Below are positions 21,689 through 55,700 of a stretch of DNA of 64,000 nucleotides, piece after piece (within the stretch, counting starts at the first letter, position 1; the number at the start of each line of letters is the position of its first letter). The notes below the pieces were generated by a model. That model did no database searches. It was given only the letters and a program-made list of their open reading frames with translations, and was not told where the DNA came from. Both the position numbers and the translations under genes were made by a program. Source of the stretch: Corticium candelabrum (lineage: Eukaryota; Porifera; Homoscleromorpha; Homosclerophorida; Plakinidae); contig NC_085106.1 of assembly GCF_963422355.1 (NCBI RefSeq), positions 5,431,808 to 5,495,807 on the forward strand. Direction: 5' to 3'.

Positions 21689-22804
21689 CAGTTGCTAAGC
21701 TAAACGCACGTGAATCACACCAGGAGGAGGAGGAGCTTTTGCCAGAATTGCTCCAGCGCGAGAAGAGCCTGGTTGCTTTTGAGAACATTGCAGTGATGTA
21801 GCTTGGATAAGGCTACTTCAATTAGCTAAGCATGCAGGTATGAAAGTTGAGTAACATGCGACATTGCTTCATGCACTTGCTTGTTTTACACGAAAAACGT
21901 AGTTGACATCACGGTTTGCTTCTAATACGTATATAGCTCAGCCATGTAATATTTCACTGTTTCACGACTCCTTTTCAGCATTCAGTTTCACCAACAGTAC
22001 ACTGCCGAATCTAGGACTACTAATCTAGATCTGCAGCGCGGTAGTTTGAGAAATGAACTCATTTATTGTAAGTGGTTAGTGTATATATGTAGCACTCAGT
22101 GTCCGTGCAGTGAAACAAGTCGTACATAGTACACAACACATGCAACTATGTGTCAACTCTACACTTCCTGAACATGGTACTGTAGGTCCACTGCACTGCT
22201 GTTTTTCCATACCTAGATGTTTCCAGTTCATTGTGAGGAGACCCAATATTGTACAAAAGAGCTGCTTGCTGAGTCGAAAGTACCGTCAGATAGACTGCGT
22301 TAGCAATACACGCCAATCTGATCATGACGTGGACTCTGTTCCCGTCTGGAGAGGTCAACAAGCTGTATGCCACTGCTTTGATGAACCACTGATTGAAACA
22401 GGGCCGGCAGTTGTCACACCATTTCCCCCACAGACGGTAGATGTCAGAGTAGACACGCAAAAGTGGTGAACACTGCTACGTTTCAGTTCGCACAAACCTG
22501 CAGATGAATTCAGTAGAAAGAAACGTTGCTGGAGAGAGTGTAGGTTTAGCGGACCAGTTCCATGTAGGCCATTCCTGAGCTCATTATTGACCAGCACTTC
22601 GTCCATCAACAGCTTCACTGGCTTTCGTGTTCAAGTGCTATCTGCAGCCTCTGCGCTTCATGTATCAAACGCAATTACATTAATGAGCTTCTTAAGAAAT
22701 CGAATTAGCCTTATCCAAGCTATGAAACCGAATCCGGGGTCCCACGTCACTATGACGAAGCTCCTCCTTCTCTTGTGATTCACATGCGTTTAGCTCAGCG
22801 ACTG
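21689..22804. mobile_element. DNA element with long imperfect inverted repeats
   Basis: CTAAACGCACGTGAATCACA (21699-21718) and its complement near 22776-22795 are part of inverted ends of about 50 bp. A second inner pair is GCTTGGATAAGGCTA (21800-21814) with TAGCCTTATCCAAGC (22709-22723). The interior has no recognisable transposase. Confidence 0.6.
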
Positions 22805-22829
22805 CACAGAGGAGGCGGGGAGATGAGAA

Positions 22830-23080
22830 GACTCTGACTGCATCTGAGAAAGTGAAGAAGAAAAGGTTGGAATGGTTGGGACATCTAGCTACTGCTACAG
22901 ACCATAGAATACCGAAATCAACCCAAAAGAGACTTTAGAGACATTGAGGTATCAGAGGAGGAATGGTATGTTGAGGCTGTGAGGTCGAGAGTGGGGTGGA
23001 GTGCATTGTGTTATGATGGTTTAGAACGTTGGAGAGAGAGAATGGGGTATGTGCTCCAGGTATGTGCTTCTGTGGCAGTC
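22830..23080 (+). pseudogene. LINE reverse-transcriptase C-terminal scrap
   Basis: KKKRLEWLGHLATATDHRIP (about 22855-22914) is the WLGHxxR-type block found after the RT domain of many non-LTR elements. After a stop and frame change, EEWYVEAVRSRVGWSA and GLERWRERMGY follow. It is a 5'-truncated relic. It does not match the 36-38 kb LINE closely. Confidence 0.6.
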
Positions 23081-23248
23081 AGAGATGTGATGTGTGAGGT
23101 GTGCTCCAGGACCATTAGAAGACAGTGATAAGATTAGACACAAATGTGTGGAATAGAGAAAGAAACCTATAAGGGAACAGCAAGGTGCAATCCAGTGTTC
23201 ACACTATTTTCACCACCGGACTTGTTGCCTTGTGGAGGCAAGCATGAC

Positions 23249-23249
<1 letters not shown>

Positions 23250-23327
<78 letters not shown>

Positions 23328-23344
23328 ATGCGTGTGTGTGTGTG
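23250..23344. repeat. (TG)n microsatellite
   Basis: About 95 bases of TG with a short GCATGCG break, just upstream of the F-box exons. Confidence 0.9.
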
Positions 23345-23484
23345 CACGTGCCTTAATTATATAAGTATATATTAATAATAATAATTTGAGCTTTATATAT
23401 TAGATTTATCCCTTTGCACATTACACTATGTAAGAGCTAGCTGATGTTTTTGTACTGTTTTCTATTTGTTGCTGGATATTGTAG

Positions 23485-44497
<21,013 letters not shown>

Positions 44498-45681
44498 GAG
44501 AGTGAACAATGAACTCATACTTTCTAATTAACTGAAGTTGATTTATGGTGCTAAAAGCTTAAAATTGTTACAGTACTTTAGACGACAGAGGTTACTGTTA
44601 CTGAAGTAGTAATGTGTTTACAGTTTATTTTGAGTTTGAAATGTAGATCAAATTGATTATGAAGTGTAACAGGTATATTTCATTGCTCTTGAATCAGTGG
44701 CAATCGTTGATAGCTGCTTGTGCAGTATGAGCACACTGGTTCTTCTGGAGGCCTAAAAATGTATTCATGCTCACATTAGATAGTGTGTGGAGCTGCAAAA
44801 TTGCAAGCAGATAGACATCATGAGTTCTAGTAGTCTAGCTGTCATTGCAGCAGCTGATATAATTGCTGAGCGGGTTGCACGAGAGACAGGGTGTGATCCT
44901 ATCATCTAGACCTACGTATCACAGACAGGCAGTCTAGGAAGGCTTACGATTTGTGCAAGTGACCAAATGGCGACGAAAAAGCCTCATGAAGTTCCGTCGC
45001 CCTATCATTTTGTGTTGTAGCTAGGGATTGTGTATACTCGCAACCAAATGCAAGAAACACCTTCAGAAGCTGACTGGCCATGGTAACCTCTAGCTACAGT
45101 CAACTATTCACGTCCCGTACTACTGTGTGCAGTATGATCTATCCTTACTACAAGACTAGTGGGAGAGAGTCTGGGACGAGTCTAACTTAGTTTGTCAATG
45201 TTTGCCGATATCAATTTATATGTCAACAAATATACCATACCACTGTCGCTAGAAACTGCATGAGTGCATACTTAGTTAGCTTTCGTTTCAGTACGGTCAG
45301 AGAACTCCGTTGCGACGTGTTACTCACTAGCGCGAGGCGTATACGGATACCGTACAACTAGTTCGACTTTTGAATTAGATATCAAACCCAGAACACACCA
45401 GCACACGTATGCCTCAGACTATGGGGCTCTAGTATGGCTCATGATCAGGTTATTCATTGCCTCGGAATTCCACTCAAACTACTACTGTATCTCTATTATA
45501 TGCTACCAATTCTTTTCTAGAGTAGATGTTTGGTGGCAAACTTCTCCGCGTATCCAAGTTTTAACGTGTCCCCACCATTTTTAGATTACAAGAACGTCAA
45601 TGTATGCCAAACACAACTGCCACAATTTCCGTTTTCCATCGTTGATACGCTACAAAACAGTGTGGCTAGCTCTTTCAAGTT
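44498..45681. other. no supported gene
   Basis: 3' flank of the F-box gene and 5' flank of tRNA-Sec. TACAAAA at 45651-45657, 25-31 bases before the tRNA, could serve as the TATA-like element of a tRNA-Sec external promoter. I could not recognise a proximal sequence element. Confidence 0.4.
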
Positions 45682-45768
45682 GCTTGGATGAACCTCGGTG
45701 GTCCGGGGTGCAGGCTTCAAACCTGTAGCTGATTAGCGTCAGAGTGGTTCAATTCCACCTTCCGAGCG
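45682..45768 (+). tRNA. trnaU1: selenocysteine tRNA, anticodon TCA
   Basis: 87 nt, the length of animal tRNA-Sec. It starts GCTTGGATG and ends CCGAGCG; the acceptor arms pair along the stem with one T-G wobble. The core GGGGTGCAGGCTTCAAACCT is the conserved tRNA-Sec D-arm/anticodon region, with anticodon TCA at 45717-45719. A long variable arm (GTAGCTGATTAGCGTCAG) and T-arm GTGGTTCAATTCCACC follow. TTTT at 45772-45775 is a Pol III stop. The 3' CCA is not encoded. All stems look intact, so it is probably functional. It decodes UGA as selenocysteine and implies that selenoproteins are made. Confidence 0.95.
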
Positions 45769-45771
45769 ACG

Positions 45772-45775
45772 TTTT
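45772..45775 (+). terminator. Pol III TTTT terminator of tRNA-Sec
   Basis: A four-T run on the coding strand, 4 bases after the tRNA end. Confidence 0.7.
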
Positions 45776-46110
45776 GCCTGCTCAGCATCCTGTTTTGCCT
45801 GTCCGGGATTCCAACCGTAACTCATCCCTGTATCCGGGACACTGACTCATTAGACACATAAAGAGACGTTGTTGCTATTTGTTATATGTTTACCATAAAA
45901 TTCAGTTTATCGTGAATATAGACTAAAAGTGTAGCGTAGCCTAACAACACAAATAAGCACAAATGCAGCAGAACGTACATGTACAAGACTATATGGTAAG
46001 AGAGAATTATTATAGTAGACATTCTACAATAGGAGATACCAGCTTCCAGTCACAAGTACATCATTGCAACCAGAGTTCACATACAGAAAGACAACAGAAG
46101 ACTAACATTA

Positions 46111-46822
46111 TCATGACTTCTTCCCATACAGACGAGTCCATGCTTGAGCTAAGCATATAAACAAGAAGTTACATTGTTCAGTCATACTACTGATAAACTG
46201 ATAATAGAAATCCACCTGTTTCGATCGCCCGAGACTCATTTGTCTTCCATTGCTCAGCAACATCATTGGCAAGAGGATCATCAGGATTTGGAGCGCTCAA
46301 AAGAGCTTGAATTGAGAGCAGAACTGTTCTTATTTGTAGAGCAGGACTCCACTTGTCTAGACAACCCCCAAAACATGACTTCATCAGTCATGCTGTACAA
46401 CCTTACCAGAGCAACTTCAAGACCTTCACCTTTCAAAATGTCCAGACATATTCTTCCCAACTTGTCTATATTGGGATGATAAATTTTAGTCATAAACCGC
46501 ACTTTTGGAGCCGACATTGGATATTCTTCTGGTAGAAACAGCTCCAACTTGAAAGTGCCACCTTCAAACGGGGACTACAACAAAAAATATATACACGATA
46601 TTCTACACGTAATTCTTTATCTCCTCGTACATCTCTGGGCCCGTCGACAATAACATGAAAGTATCTAGCGTTGTGCTCATCAGGCACAGCTTGAATGCCA
46701 GGAACTGGTTCTGCCATTAGCCTCTGCGTTTCCTAAACCGCCACAAAATCCTGTTATTTCACTTGTGAGCAAACAGAGACGATTCTTACCTTCGTTATCC
46801 GTCTGGGAAGCCCTTGAGCCAT
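46111..46822 (-). CDS. UBE2N: ubiquitin-conjugating enzyme E2 N (Ubc13)
   Basis: E2 that, with a UEV partner (UBE2V1/2), builds K63-linked ubiquitin chains in DNA-damage tolerance and immune signalling. Five exons on the minus strand: 46822-46790, 46732-46631, 46574-46430, 46356-46216, 46148-46111 (stop at 46113-46111). They join in phase to 152 residues, the usual UBE2N length. Start [11 protein letters not shown]; the first intron follows this block. Catalytic region [18 protein letters not shown] holds the HPN motif and active-site Cys (residue 88 here). [20 protein letters not shown] is typical of Ubc13. The last exon ends [10 protein letters not shown], differing from AWTRLYAMNNI of vertebrates. 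All splice sites are GT-AG. No breaks, so it is probably functional. Confidence 0.95.
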
Positions 46823-47426
46823 CACTGACGGTCGGCACAAACCGTTGTAGGTGAATTCAACCCGCGCAGGCGCACATTGTTTGCGTTGTGCTGTCCCAGG
46901 CCGGCGTTTTCGGTTGTTCGTGACATTGCAGTTGATAAGGGTATGTTTTGATGAATAGTAGGTGTCGACTGTCTTATACCTGACATTTGCATGGACTAGA
47001 AAGAGGCTTGTTGTCTGTGCAGCTGAGCATTACCGCATTCACTTCATTCCCTAGCTTGCATGACTAAGTAGATGTGTTGCTGTACGTGTGTTTGTAGTTG
47101 CAAAAGTATGTGTGGTTGTAGCTCGAAAATTTTTCAGTGTCATGAAATGGTATGCACGGCAACTATACATTCGCGTCATCGTCGCGTGCCGACGTTCAAA
47201 AACTGTCTTGTTTCCCACCCGCCTTTGGTCTCTTCAAATTCGTCACTCGTGTGGCCTCACTAGTTGACCAAACCTGTTGTTGATGTTAGTAGTTGCGACC
47301 CTCGTGTGTATTGTTTTGAGTTGGGTTCTTTTGAGGGATTCGAGCTAGTGTCGCTGACCGGGGTACCGTGTTGTTTCTCGTAATTTCTGTACCTATGTCG
47401 ATCTACTTTCTATTAGGGAACTAACT
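46823..47426. promoter_or_regulatory. candidate bidirectional promoter
   Basis: The 604 bases between the UBE2N start (minus) and the ATG of the HR1/PX gene (plus) have no mobile element that I can see, unlike most intergenic stretches here. Head-to-head start codons this close suggest shared control. No TATA box or factor site is claimed. Confidence 0.4.
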
Positions 47427-49716
47427 ATGAGTGTCGACGAGTTCTCAGTGACACAATGTTCGGATGAAGAATTCGATTTAGCTCTGAAATCATTCAGTCT
47501 GGAGGTCAGTTAGATGCTGCTATTGTTGCATGGATATCACTTGTCGTTAGCTTGTATACAAATTTCAGCGCATACATAGCATAGCAGGCTTCAGGTAAGG
47601 GTAGCAAGCATGTGTTCTATTTTTACGAGAATGTTGGCGGCTGTTCTGTTGCACAACAGGAGAGAACGCGTCCATAATTGTATTGTAATGGAAAACTTGG
47701 GAGAGGGCCGCCTTATAGTAGTTTCAGGAAATTGGGTTGCAATGGTACTATACTGTAGATATTGGCTATTGGCTAGGGCGTCGCTCAAGACAGTTTGATA
47801 GGCAACGTCATTGAAGAGTACTGTTTGCATTTCGAAACAATTAATTGTGCAGTTATGCTATGCGACACGTGTGTCACTACTACACATCTACTCTAGACCA
47901 CTGGGCTGTTTGAAAAGCAGCTACGCAACAAGTGTGTTTTGTCTGCTTTGACTTTACTTAGGGCGCATTAGCTGCTAGGCAACAAGAGTGTGTTTCTATC
48001 CTTTGACCTTACTTATGGCGCATTTCTTTTGCCTTGTCTGATCTTCTGGAATAGAGGTGCCAGAATTAAGAGCCAAACTAAAAGAAACAGTCAGGGCATG
48101 CGCATTACTAGTTTACTGCATCTTTAGTTGTAACATTAATTGTCTAGATAAGGCTTTTACTAGAAGAAATCAAATTTCTACTTGAAGAGGCGATCTCTGC
48201 AACTGTTGCTTTTTAATGGTGCCTCAAAAGGGGTCCTTGGCGAACAAGCAGTAGCAGTAGCCGTAGATGTAAGAATTTGATTTGGCTATGGTGGAAGACA
48301 CTTGGTTTCCAAAGCAAAGGATGCAAGACGGCTTGTTGCCTTCCATCCTTATGTGGGTTTCTAATGTGCATGTCTCACAGATCACGAGACCTCTTCTCTT
48401 CTGCCTCTTCCGTGTTTTGGCCAGACGATCCAGAAGAGGTCTCGTGACTCTACTAATGCTTCAGAAGAAGGGGGAAGCAAAAAAGAAATGACCAGAAGAG
48501 GCAAGAGAAATTTGCGCCTTCAGTAAAGCAAATGAATATGTGGTTGTAGTGTAAATTATATATAGATCTGAGATTGCTAAAGTCTAGTGAGTAGAACTGC
48601 AGGAAATCAACAAAAGGAATTAATTAAGGAATGATGATTGTGTTGTTTGTGTTCTGTTGGTACACAGGAGGTAAATGTAGCCATTCGAATCTTTGAGAAG
48701 CAGATAGAAGTTGAACAGCGAATACAAGCAGGTTTACAAAACTTGATCAAACTGTACAAGTGAGAACATGCCTTGCAGCAGTATGTATTACACTTTTTTT
48801 TCAATTATTGTTCTGCTTGCTTTTATGAACAGGGCACAACCAGGAATGGCTACTAAGTAAGTTGTTCAAGTACCCTACATGCAGTATTTGCAAAGAAAAT
48901 ATCTGCAAATTTGTGAATCAGAAACAAAGTTACAAATTTATTTCCACAAACTTTCCTGCCTGTACACTCGTGCTGACCTAGTGAATCTATTTTTGTGTGA
49001 TGAACAGTTGTGCACGCGTTAAGCATTGTGTCTGATCGATCTAGGATTACTGTCATTGTCCAGATTGTCCATGTCATTGTGGTAAAGAACTGTTGGGGAA
49101 TGAGTTTCTATTGAGTTGTAAGAAGCTTTGCGTCTTAGGCAAGTTGACTGAAATGTTATCCCAGTGTTGAATTAGCTAGGTATAGGTAAGACAAGGTCAA
49201 CATAGGACAAGTACTGTACACTACAGTATCGTACATTAAAAAAATTAGATTGCAAAATGTTTTCGATATGAGCTTACTGAGCACATTCACAGAAAAGTGA
49301 AAATACTGCATTTATGGTATTTGTAATGCAAATGCCAATTTTATTGATATGCATTTGTATTTGTATCTAGAGGTACATCTGTCAATAAATTTATGGCAAG
49401 CACTAAGCAACTTGTGGCAAGCCAAGGTCGACTTGCAGTGTTGAGAAGCAGATCTCTTCGTTGTGTGACACGAGTGAGTTATTTTCAGATCTTGTAATAA
49501 CAGTTATGCACTGAAGTTTTATTTATTTTGTTTTAGCATATTGAATTGGGTGGCCATTCTTTCATGGTAGAACATTCCATGTGTTTTTTTTTGTTAATTC
49601 ATGACAGTTGGTTTGGTCAATAGAATTCTGGAGGTCAGGCTGATGGTGTTCATGGAGATGTTGGAAACAATCAATCAGCTATTAATACAGGAGGCTCGTC
49701 AGGGGTATCTAGAAAG
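47427..49716 (+). CDS. N-terminal exons 1-5, HR1-like coil
   Basis: MSVDEFSVTQCSDEEFDLAL is the predicted N-terminus, with an in-frame join to EVNVAIRIFEKQIEVEQ. Exon 3 is only 24 bp (AQPGMATK). Exon 5 (49624-49716) is Gly/Asn-rich and ends before GTTTGT. All donors are GT and acceptors AG. HR1 assignment is from the pattern of IxxxEKxIE, G-xxNL and a later LVASQxRLxxLR. Confidence 0.55.
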
Positions 49717-52700
49717 GTTTGTCTACATGTGGACATTTTTGTTTATGTGCTTGCTTGCTGTTTCTGTACTTGTGTTTTGTTTTATTATGTGCTAGCTTGC
49801 TAATTCTGTTTCGGGTTATTAGTAGCAGACTCTGAAATAAGGATTTCAAATTGATTGGCCACTTGGTCAGAGCCGTAGCAGCCATTTTGAAGCGGTCCCC
49901 ACGCTATAATATTTACATCATGCTCATGCACTAAGGGGTAAAGTGTTAGGTGTGGTGTTATGGTCACTGTGTAGGAATGGGTGGCGGTGTCAGTCCATAG
50001 GCTCGTTTACGGCCCCCTTTCTATCTTGGCTTAGAAGCACTAGTGCAAAAACAAATACCATTGCTGAAGTCTCCTACTTTTCTTCTTTATGTGTGCCAAG
50101 TTTGAACCTCTAAACCCGTTTAGTTTATTTTTAATTAAATGTATGTGCAATGTACTGCAATTTCGTCTGACTGACTAACAACCTTTCTTCAGATGAGTTT
50201 TCTCATTCTGCACGCTTTCTCAGACGGAATGGGTACACGGCTATCTCTATTTGTGTTAGCAACTCGATCCTCGCGTCCTCTGCCATTTTGGAAGTGCATC
50301 TATGCATGCTCCCGGCACTTGCAGCCGCCGTCTGCTGACATTTGCAGCCGCTTCTGTTCTCAGTGATTCACAAAACGTTTAGGATGCGATGATTTGTCTA
50401 CAGATGCTGCAACAAAACAACGAAGCAAACGTGACCAGTCTCTGTTGCGGTATCTAATAAAATGCGCTACAGATAGTCCAAGACGAATGCAACTGACGAA
50501 ACGCCACTTTAAAATCTCTCAAAAGGATGTATTGATGCGGTAGTAAGACTTTCTTGCGGTGACATCTAACAGTCGGCATAGCACCGTACTCCCTACATTG
50601 TTGGGAAGAGACTAGAGACCACACTGAAATCAATTTGAGCGATTTTCTTGTGTCTTTTTCAGCAATTTTTTTGTCTAGGTCTCGTTGTGTTCAGTGGTTC
50701 TTGGATTCTATTTACTACTAGCTCGCTGGCCAGTTCTCCGCACATGCAGATTAGATTATTAGTTAGTTAATTAATTTATTCTTGTATGCCTTCACGAAGT
50801 ATATCTCATTCACAGAATTAGCAGTCGTGGACAGAATTCGCGTACAGTTAATTAATTTAACGTTGTCTGCTAATTTATGTTGTGGCATGAGTATCTTTGC
50901 TCTGACCATTTATCATTAAAGGTGCAGGGTCAGCGTCAGACATGCGCACTACATCCCTTTGAAAAGGGTGCACTTTTTCAAACACTCAGCAACCGTGAGA
51001 AATTAGACGCTCTAATTTGCACTGAAGGCAAGCTGACTGAAGTCTCCCTATAGTCTGAATTGGAATGATCAAGGTGTTGCAGTATGAGGCTGCGTTAGAC
51101 CGTGACTCTGGTAGCTAAATTATAGGCTTTTTAGATGTAGTTCGCAGAATTTCTTTCTAAAGTTTCAAACTGAGGTTGCTACACTGCAGTTTCGGTAAAA
51201 TTTGACAAGTACCCTTGCACTTCGAGCCAGATCGGAGTTCCTTACGCTTTGCACATGACCAGAAAGCATACGTCACATTCCTGTATGTTGCATCTGCTGT
51301 AGTCACGTCTTTCTCTCAGAGCAATCAATTAGTTCACAGTGAGCACCAATAATTTTGTATTGATTAGAGCTTACACACTGTTACCATGCCCGTCAATTGA
51401 CACCTAAATATCCAGTTTTGCAGTAGTTTGTCTATTGACCACGTACAATAGCTACGACACAAACAGGTACCTCACTTGAGATCGGCTGTAGTGTGTATGT
51501 CTTACCGTGACCCTGTACCTTAAATTTAAGTATATCTCATTCACATGCATGTTTACTCTGGTTTGAAGAATTGGTAGCTGGACAGAATTCTCATGAAGAA
51601 TTTTGTTCAGAGTTATATATATCCCGTTCAATGATATCTCGTTCTGAGATCGATTATCTCAAAGACGAATATATGCCATTACAGATCCCGTTATTTGCCC
51701 GGGCGCATTGCAGTATTGATTGTTAGTTAATATCTTGTTGAAGACAAATTAAAATTAAAAGACTGGGATATTTGCAAAAATATTTTGCCTTTTTTGACGT
51801 CCTGGCAATAAACGACATATACTGTGTGTACCGTCCAATGTCAGGAACGGACAGTTTAGATTCGGTGGAGATCCAATGTGTCATTCCAGAGAAATTTGTG
51901 CGAGCGTGGAGGCGGGTTCGATCAGCCAAAAGATGTCACAGATCACAGTCTGTTAAATAAAATGGAGTCTAGCGCATGTTACCAATGACGCTTTGCTCTA
52001 GACTCCGAAAGACACGCCCTTGCATAGATCTATGCATTGTACGGTTCCAAGACATTGAGAAAATGTTACCCCGTTTTCGGTGCCGTTTTCAAGATTTCTG
52101 ATGAGTTTCTTCTTGATCACTGGAGGTGCCATGACATCAACGGAATGTGACGTATGACGACAAAGGTCAAAACATAATTGCACGCGGGACCTACGTATGA
52201 ACAAAGGCCTAGTTTGACAGTCACTTGTGTCGTCACTTTGAGGCCGTTTCTGCCGTTGCTGGGAACATGTGTATTGAATGGGCAGGTATGCGCATACATA
52301 GGCAAACACAGAGAGCATAATTTTTAAGGACCCGGATATATGCAAAACTATCTTGCTTTTATCGATGTCGCCCACAATAAACGACATGCTCCACGTGTAC
52401 CGTTCGAGGTCAGGAAAGGGCAGTTTAAAGGGGAGCTCTCATGCAAAAACAAGCTGCTTTTGAAAAATAGCCTTGTTTTTGAGAAATTCGACGGTACCTT
52501 AGTCGCCAGCCAAAGCGACTTCGTAAAGGAGAAATCACATTTCGAATGCTCCCAGATGACGATGTGCGCGAGGTTTGACGTCACTGGAGGATGGCCGGAT
52601 CGTTTTGTATTGGAAAACTCTCGAATAGCACGACTCAACTTTCTACATCAATTGCTTGACTGGAGACAACACTTGAACGTTCACCTTCACTGAGGTAGGT

Positions 52701-55700
52701 GTAGCTTTGTAGCGATGAGAGGAAAATGCTGGAGGCATTCGTTATGACTTGTCATGCGCGTAGGTCTGGAACTCTGAGGAAACACACCATTAACTTCCGC
52801 TTTGACGTGTTCTACTAGTTTATGACTCTTGTAGCCGATGTGAAATTTTCTAACTTGATTTCAGATATCTAAGGTTCATTAGTGTGACAATGACTTGTAA
52901 GTTTGTCGTAAACGTGCTGGGAACAGAGAAAGAAGTCTTTAGATTTCCATTTGATTGAGCGCGGTTGAGAGAGTGGATTCTGTGTTTGAGGCTAAAAAGG
53001 GAGGCAGCCCAATCACATCTCAGACAGAGTATGGTTAGATCGTTTTCAGTTGGACTTCAAGTATTCTCTCCAATCAGGCGATTTGGTGTAGAAAGTTGCA
53101 TTGCACTAATCGAGATTTTTCCAATACAAAACGATCCTCGTTCTCCAGTGACGTCAGGCCTCACGCACCTCCTTTGTCTGGGAGCATTCGAAACATGATT
53201 TCCCCTTTACGGAATTGCTTTGGCTAGTGACTAGGGTACAGTGCCACCAGGCATAACTGGCCATCTGGGGGTCCGAAAGTCAAACGCGCATAATTCAAAT
53301 TTGCCGTTTACGATTGCGTTGAAACTTGGTGACAATGAAGAGAAATGAAATATCTGTTTCCATATTCAATTTCTTGTTTGAAAGTAGTCTTCTTAGGGGA
53401 CTCCTTTTCGGGAACTGTGATTTCATCTTTATGAAAATTTCGTTGTGTTTCTCGCTGTCAGAAAGATGCACGTCTCTGAAATTTAGTCCACAGCTTTGTT
53501 ACATTGTTTTCTAAAATATCATCGGGGTGATTTTAAAATAACGCTTCTGCTTTGCAAATATTCGTTAAAGGGTCCCTCGAATGGGTGTTCTTTGCGGTTG
53601 CGTTTGTTCGTTGAACAGCAACGGTCGGCAATGAATGTAAACGAGTGCGTTATTAAGACGTTGGGACAAAAAATGAATGAGGCAATTTTCAAAAGACGTA
53701 TTCAATATGGAGTTATGACACGATGAAGTTGTTGTTCTAATTGCTATACCTCTAATGCTAATAAAATAATTATTACAACAGAATCTTCACATAATGTGTA
53801 ACACTACTTCAGTTCACTCAACCTAGATTACAAGGACAGCACAAAACAATACATTCTTCTCATCTAGAGCTTGTCATCCGATCATGACGAGGAAGAGTAG
53901 CGAGCCAGTCACGGATCAGCTAGTCGAATCTCTCGTCCGTGTCGGAATCCACATCCTGGTAATCCATAGAAGTCGTAGGGGTCGTAACAGTCTTCATAGG
54001 ATCTTCAGCAGAAGAAACAGAGAGCGACGGAGTGGACGTCTCGACGTCTCTCAAAAGGGGAGCCTGCTTGTCGTCAGTAAAGCCACTATTCTGTCTCTGT
54101 TTCCACTCAGATAGAGCCAGCCGCCGATTCTTGAATACTTCTCGCTTGCAACTCCTATGCGAACGCTCTGCATCAGCCAGAACATGTAATGCAAATTGCG
54201 ACTGTTGCGTGGTTACGATCAAGATGCAAATGTCTGGAGCGGAGTTGATTATGTCAACCAATCAGCGATTAACCATGCCTATTCTTCAGCCAATCAACAC
54301 ACTGCATTTCTATCTTCTTTCCAGAATGTTCTATAGACCTATAATTAGATTACTGAAGAGACCTCACGCTAAGGAACACGTGTGTTGGCAGCATTACCAT
54401 AGGTCTTCGGAATTCTGCTGTAGGGCGCGTGAAAGTTATGGCCAGTTCTGTCTGGTGGCACTGTACTGTTGAACTTCTCAAAAGTAAGGCTATTTTCAAG
54501 AGCAATTGGTTTTTGCGTGCAAGTTCCCATGCGTCATTCCAGAGATATTCACAAGTGAGTGGATGCAGGTTCGATTGGTAGGAAATCTCGTCATCTCGAG
54601 ATAAGTCCGGAAGACAACGACAATCTCACTTTCGACCTGTATGGATTTGGTGTGTGCGAGCCAAATTCGGTGGACAGTCCACTAAACAACTGTACAATTT
54701 ATGCTCAACTGGGGCTCGTATCCCGAAGCAGAATGACCCGGATAATTGGATGAACTCGAGCTCAGCTGCGCACACGTATTCGTATGGCAGAGCTTTGCTC
54801 TACGTTGTAGCTACAGGTGAACAGAAGCCCTCACTGTCACACAGGGCCCCCTAGAGCCCCAGTTGTTGTGACTACTCTGCCAACTCAAGAAGGAGACAAA
54901 TACAAGACATCCTTACATATGTATGGCAACACGTAAGTGCAAATACGACATACCAACTGCTTGCAGAGATACCAAAGGTTCTGCGCCAGCGGAACCAATT
55001 ACACAAATATGGATGTCGAGGGTAGGGCATAGTAGACTGTCATTTACTGTGCTACCTAGAATATTTCTAAAAGAATACAAAAATATTTATGTAATAAAAT
55101 GAGACAAAGTGGGGATGGCTGCGTACTTTAAGGTAGTACTTGAAGAAATAGGGGTCGAAACTTTCACAGACAAGTACTCATACTTTACATCTGAAACCAA
55201 TCTTCCACTATTAAATTCCGACTTTACTCCTATCCAAGCAGCCACCTTGAAAGCAAACAGAGTGAAGTAGGGATTTAATTGTTGGAGATTGGCTTCAGAT
55301 GTAAAGTATGAGTACTTGTCTGCGAAAGTTTTGACCTTTGTTTTCTTTAAGCATAAAGTACACAGCCATCCCTACTTTGTTTTTTATTTATTACATAAAT
55401 ATTTTTGGATTGTTGTTCATGCCCTTTTTTATAGAAACACATGCATTGGTACAAACTCATTGTATATTTGAGAACTAGCCCACCATCTCTTTCTCCGCAC
55501 GAGCAGATTAGATTATTAGCTGTTAGTAATTTGTAAATAAATTTATCGTTTTATGCATTCATGAAGTATATCTTACCACAGAATTGACAGGCACAGACAG
55601 AATTTTCATTAAAGGGTAACTGCAACGCAAAAATCAAAATTCTTTTATGTTGGAAATTGATAGTTCTAGTTGCATACATGACAGGAAAAATAGTTTTAGA

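Larger units (their letters stand above)
50718..54700 (-). mobile_element. Helitron-like tract, second family, minus strand, interrupted
   Basis: CTAG at 50718-50721 followed by CTCGCTGGCCAGTTCTCCGC and AGATTAGATTATTAGTT is the reverse complement of the 3' end seen at 42150-42196. The body continues at 51716-51960 and 52220-52426, then 54533-54690 (GTCATTCCAGAGATATTCAC). It is split by TTAA-type elements at 50916-51523 and 52427-54532. Body segments repeat twice (about 51770 and 52335), so two copies may be fused. Confidence 0.6.

Noticed and set aside
22146..22460. 104-codon minus-strand frame inside the inverted-repeat element as a transposase
   Set aside because: No catalytic or DNA-binding motif; length and composition fit chance.
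45790..45840. Second tRNA-like T-arm (GGATTCCAACC) downstream of tRNA-Sec
   Set aside because: No D-arm, anticodon arm or acceptor pairing could be built around it.
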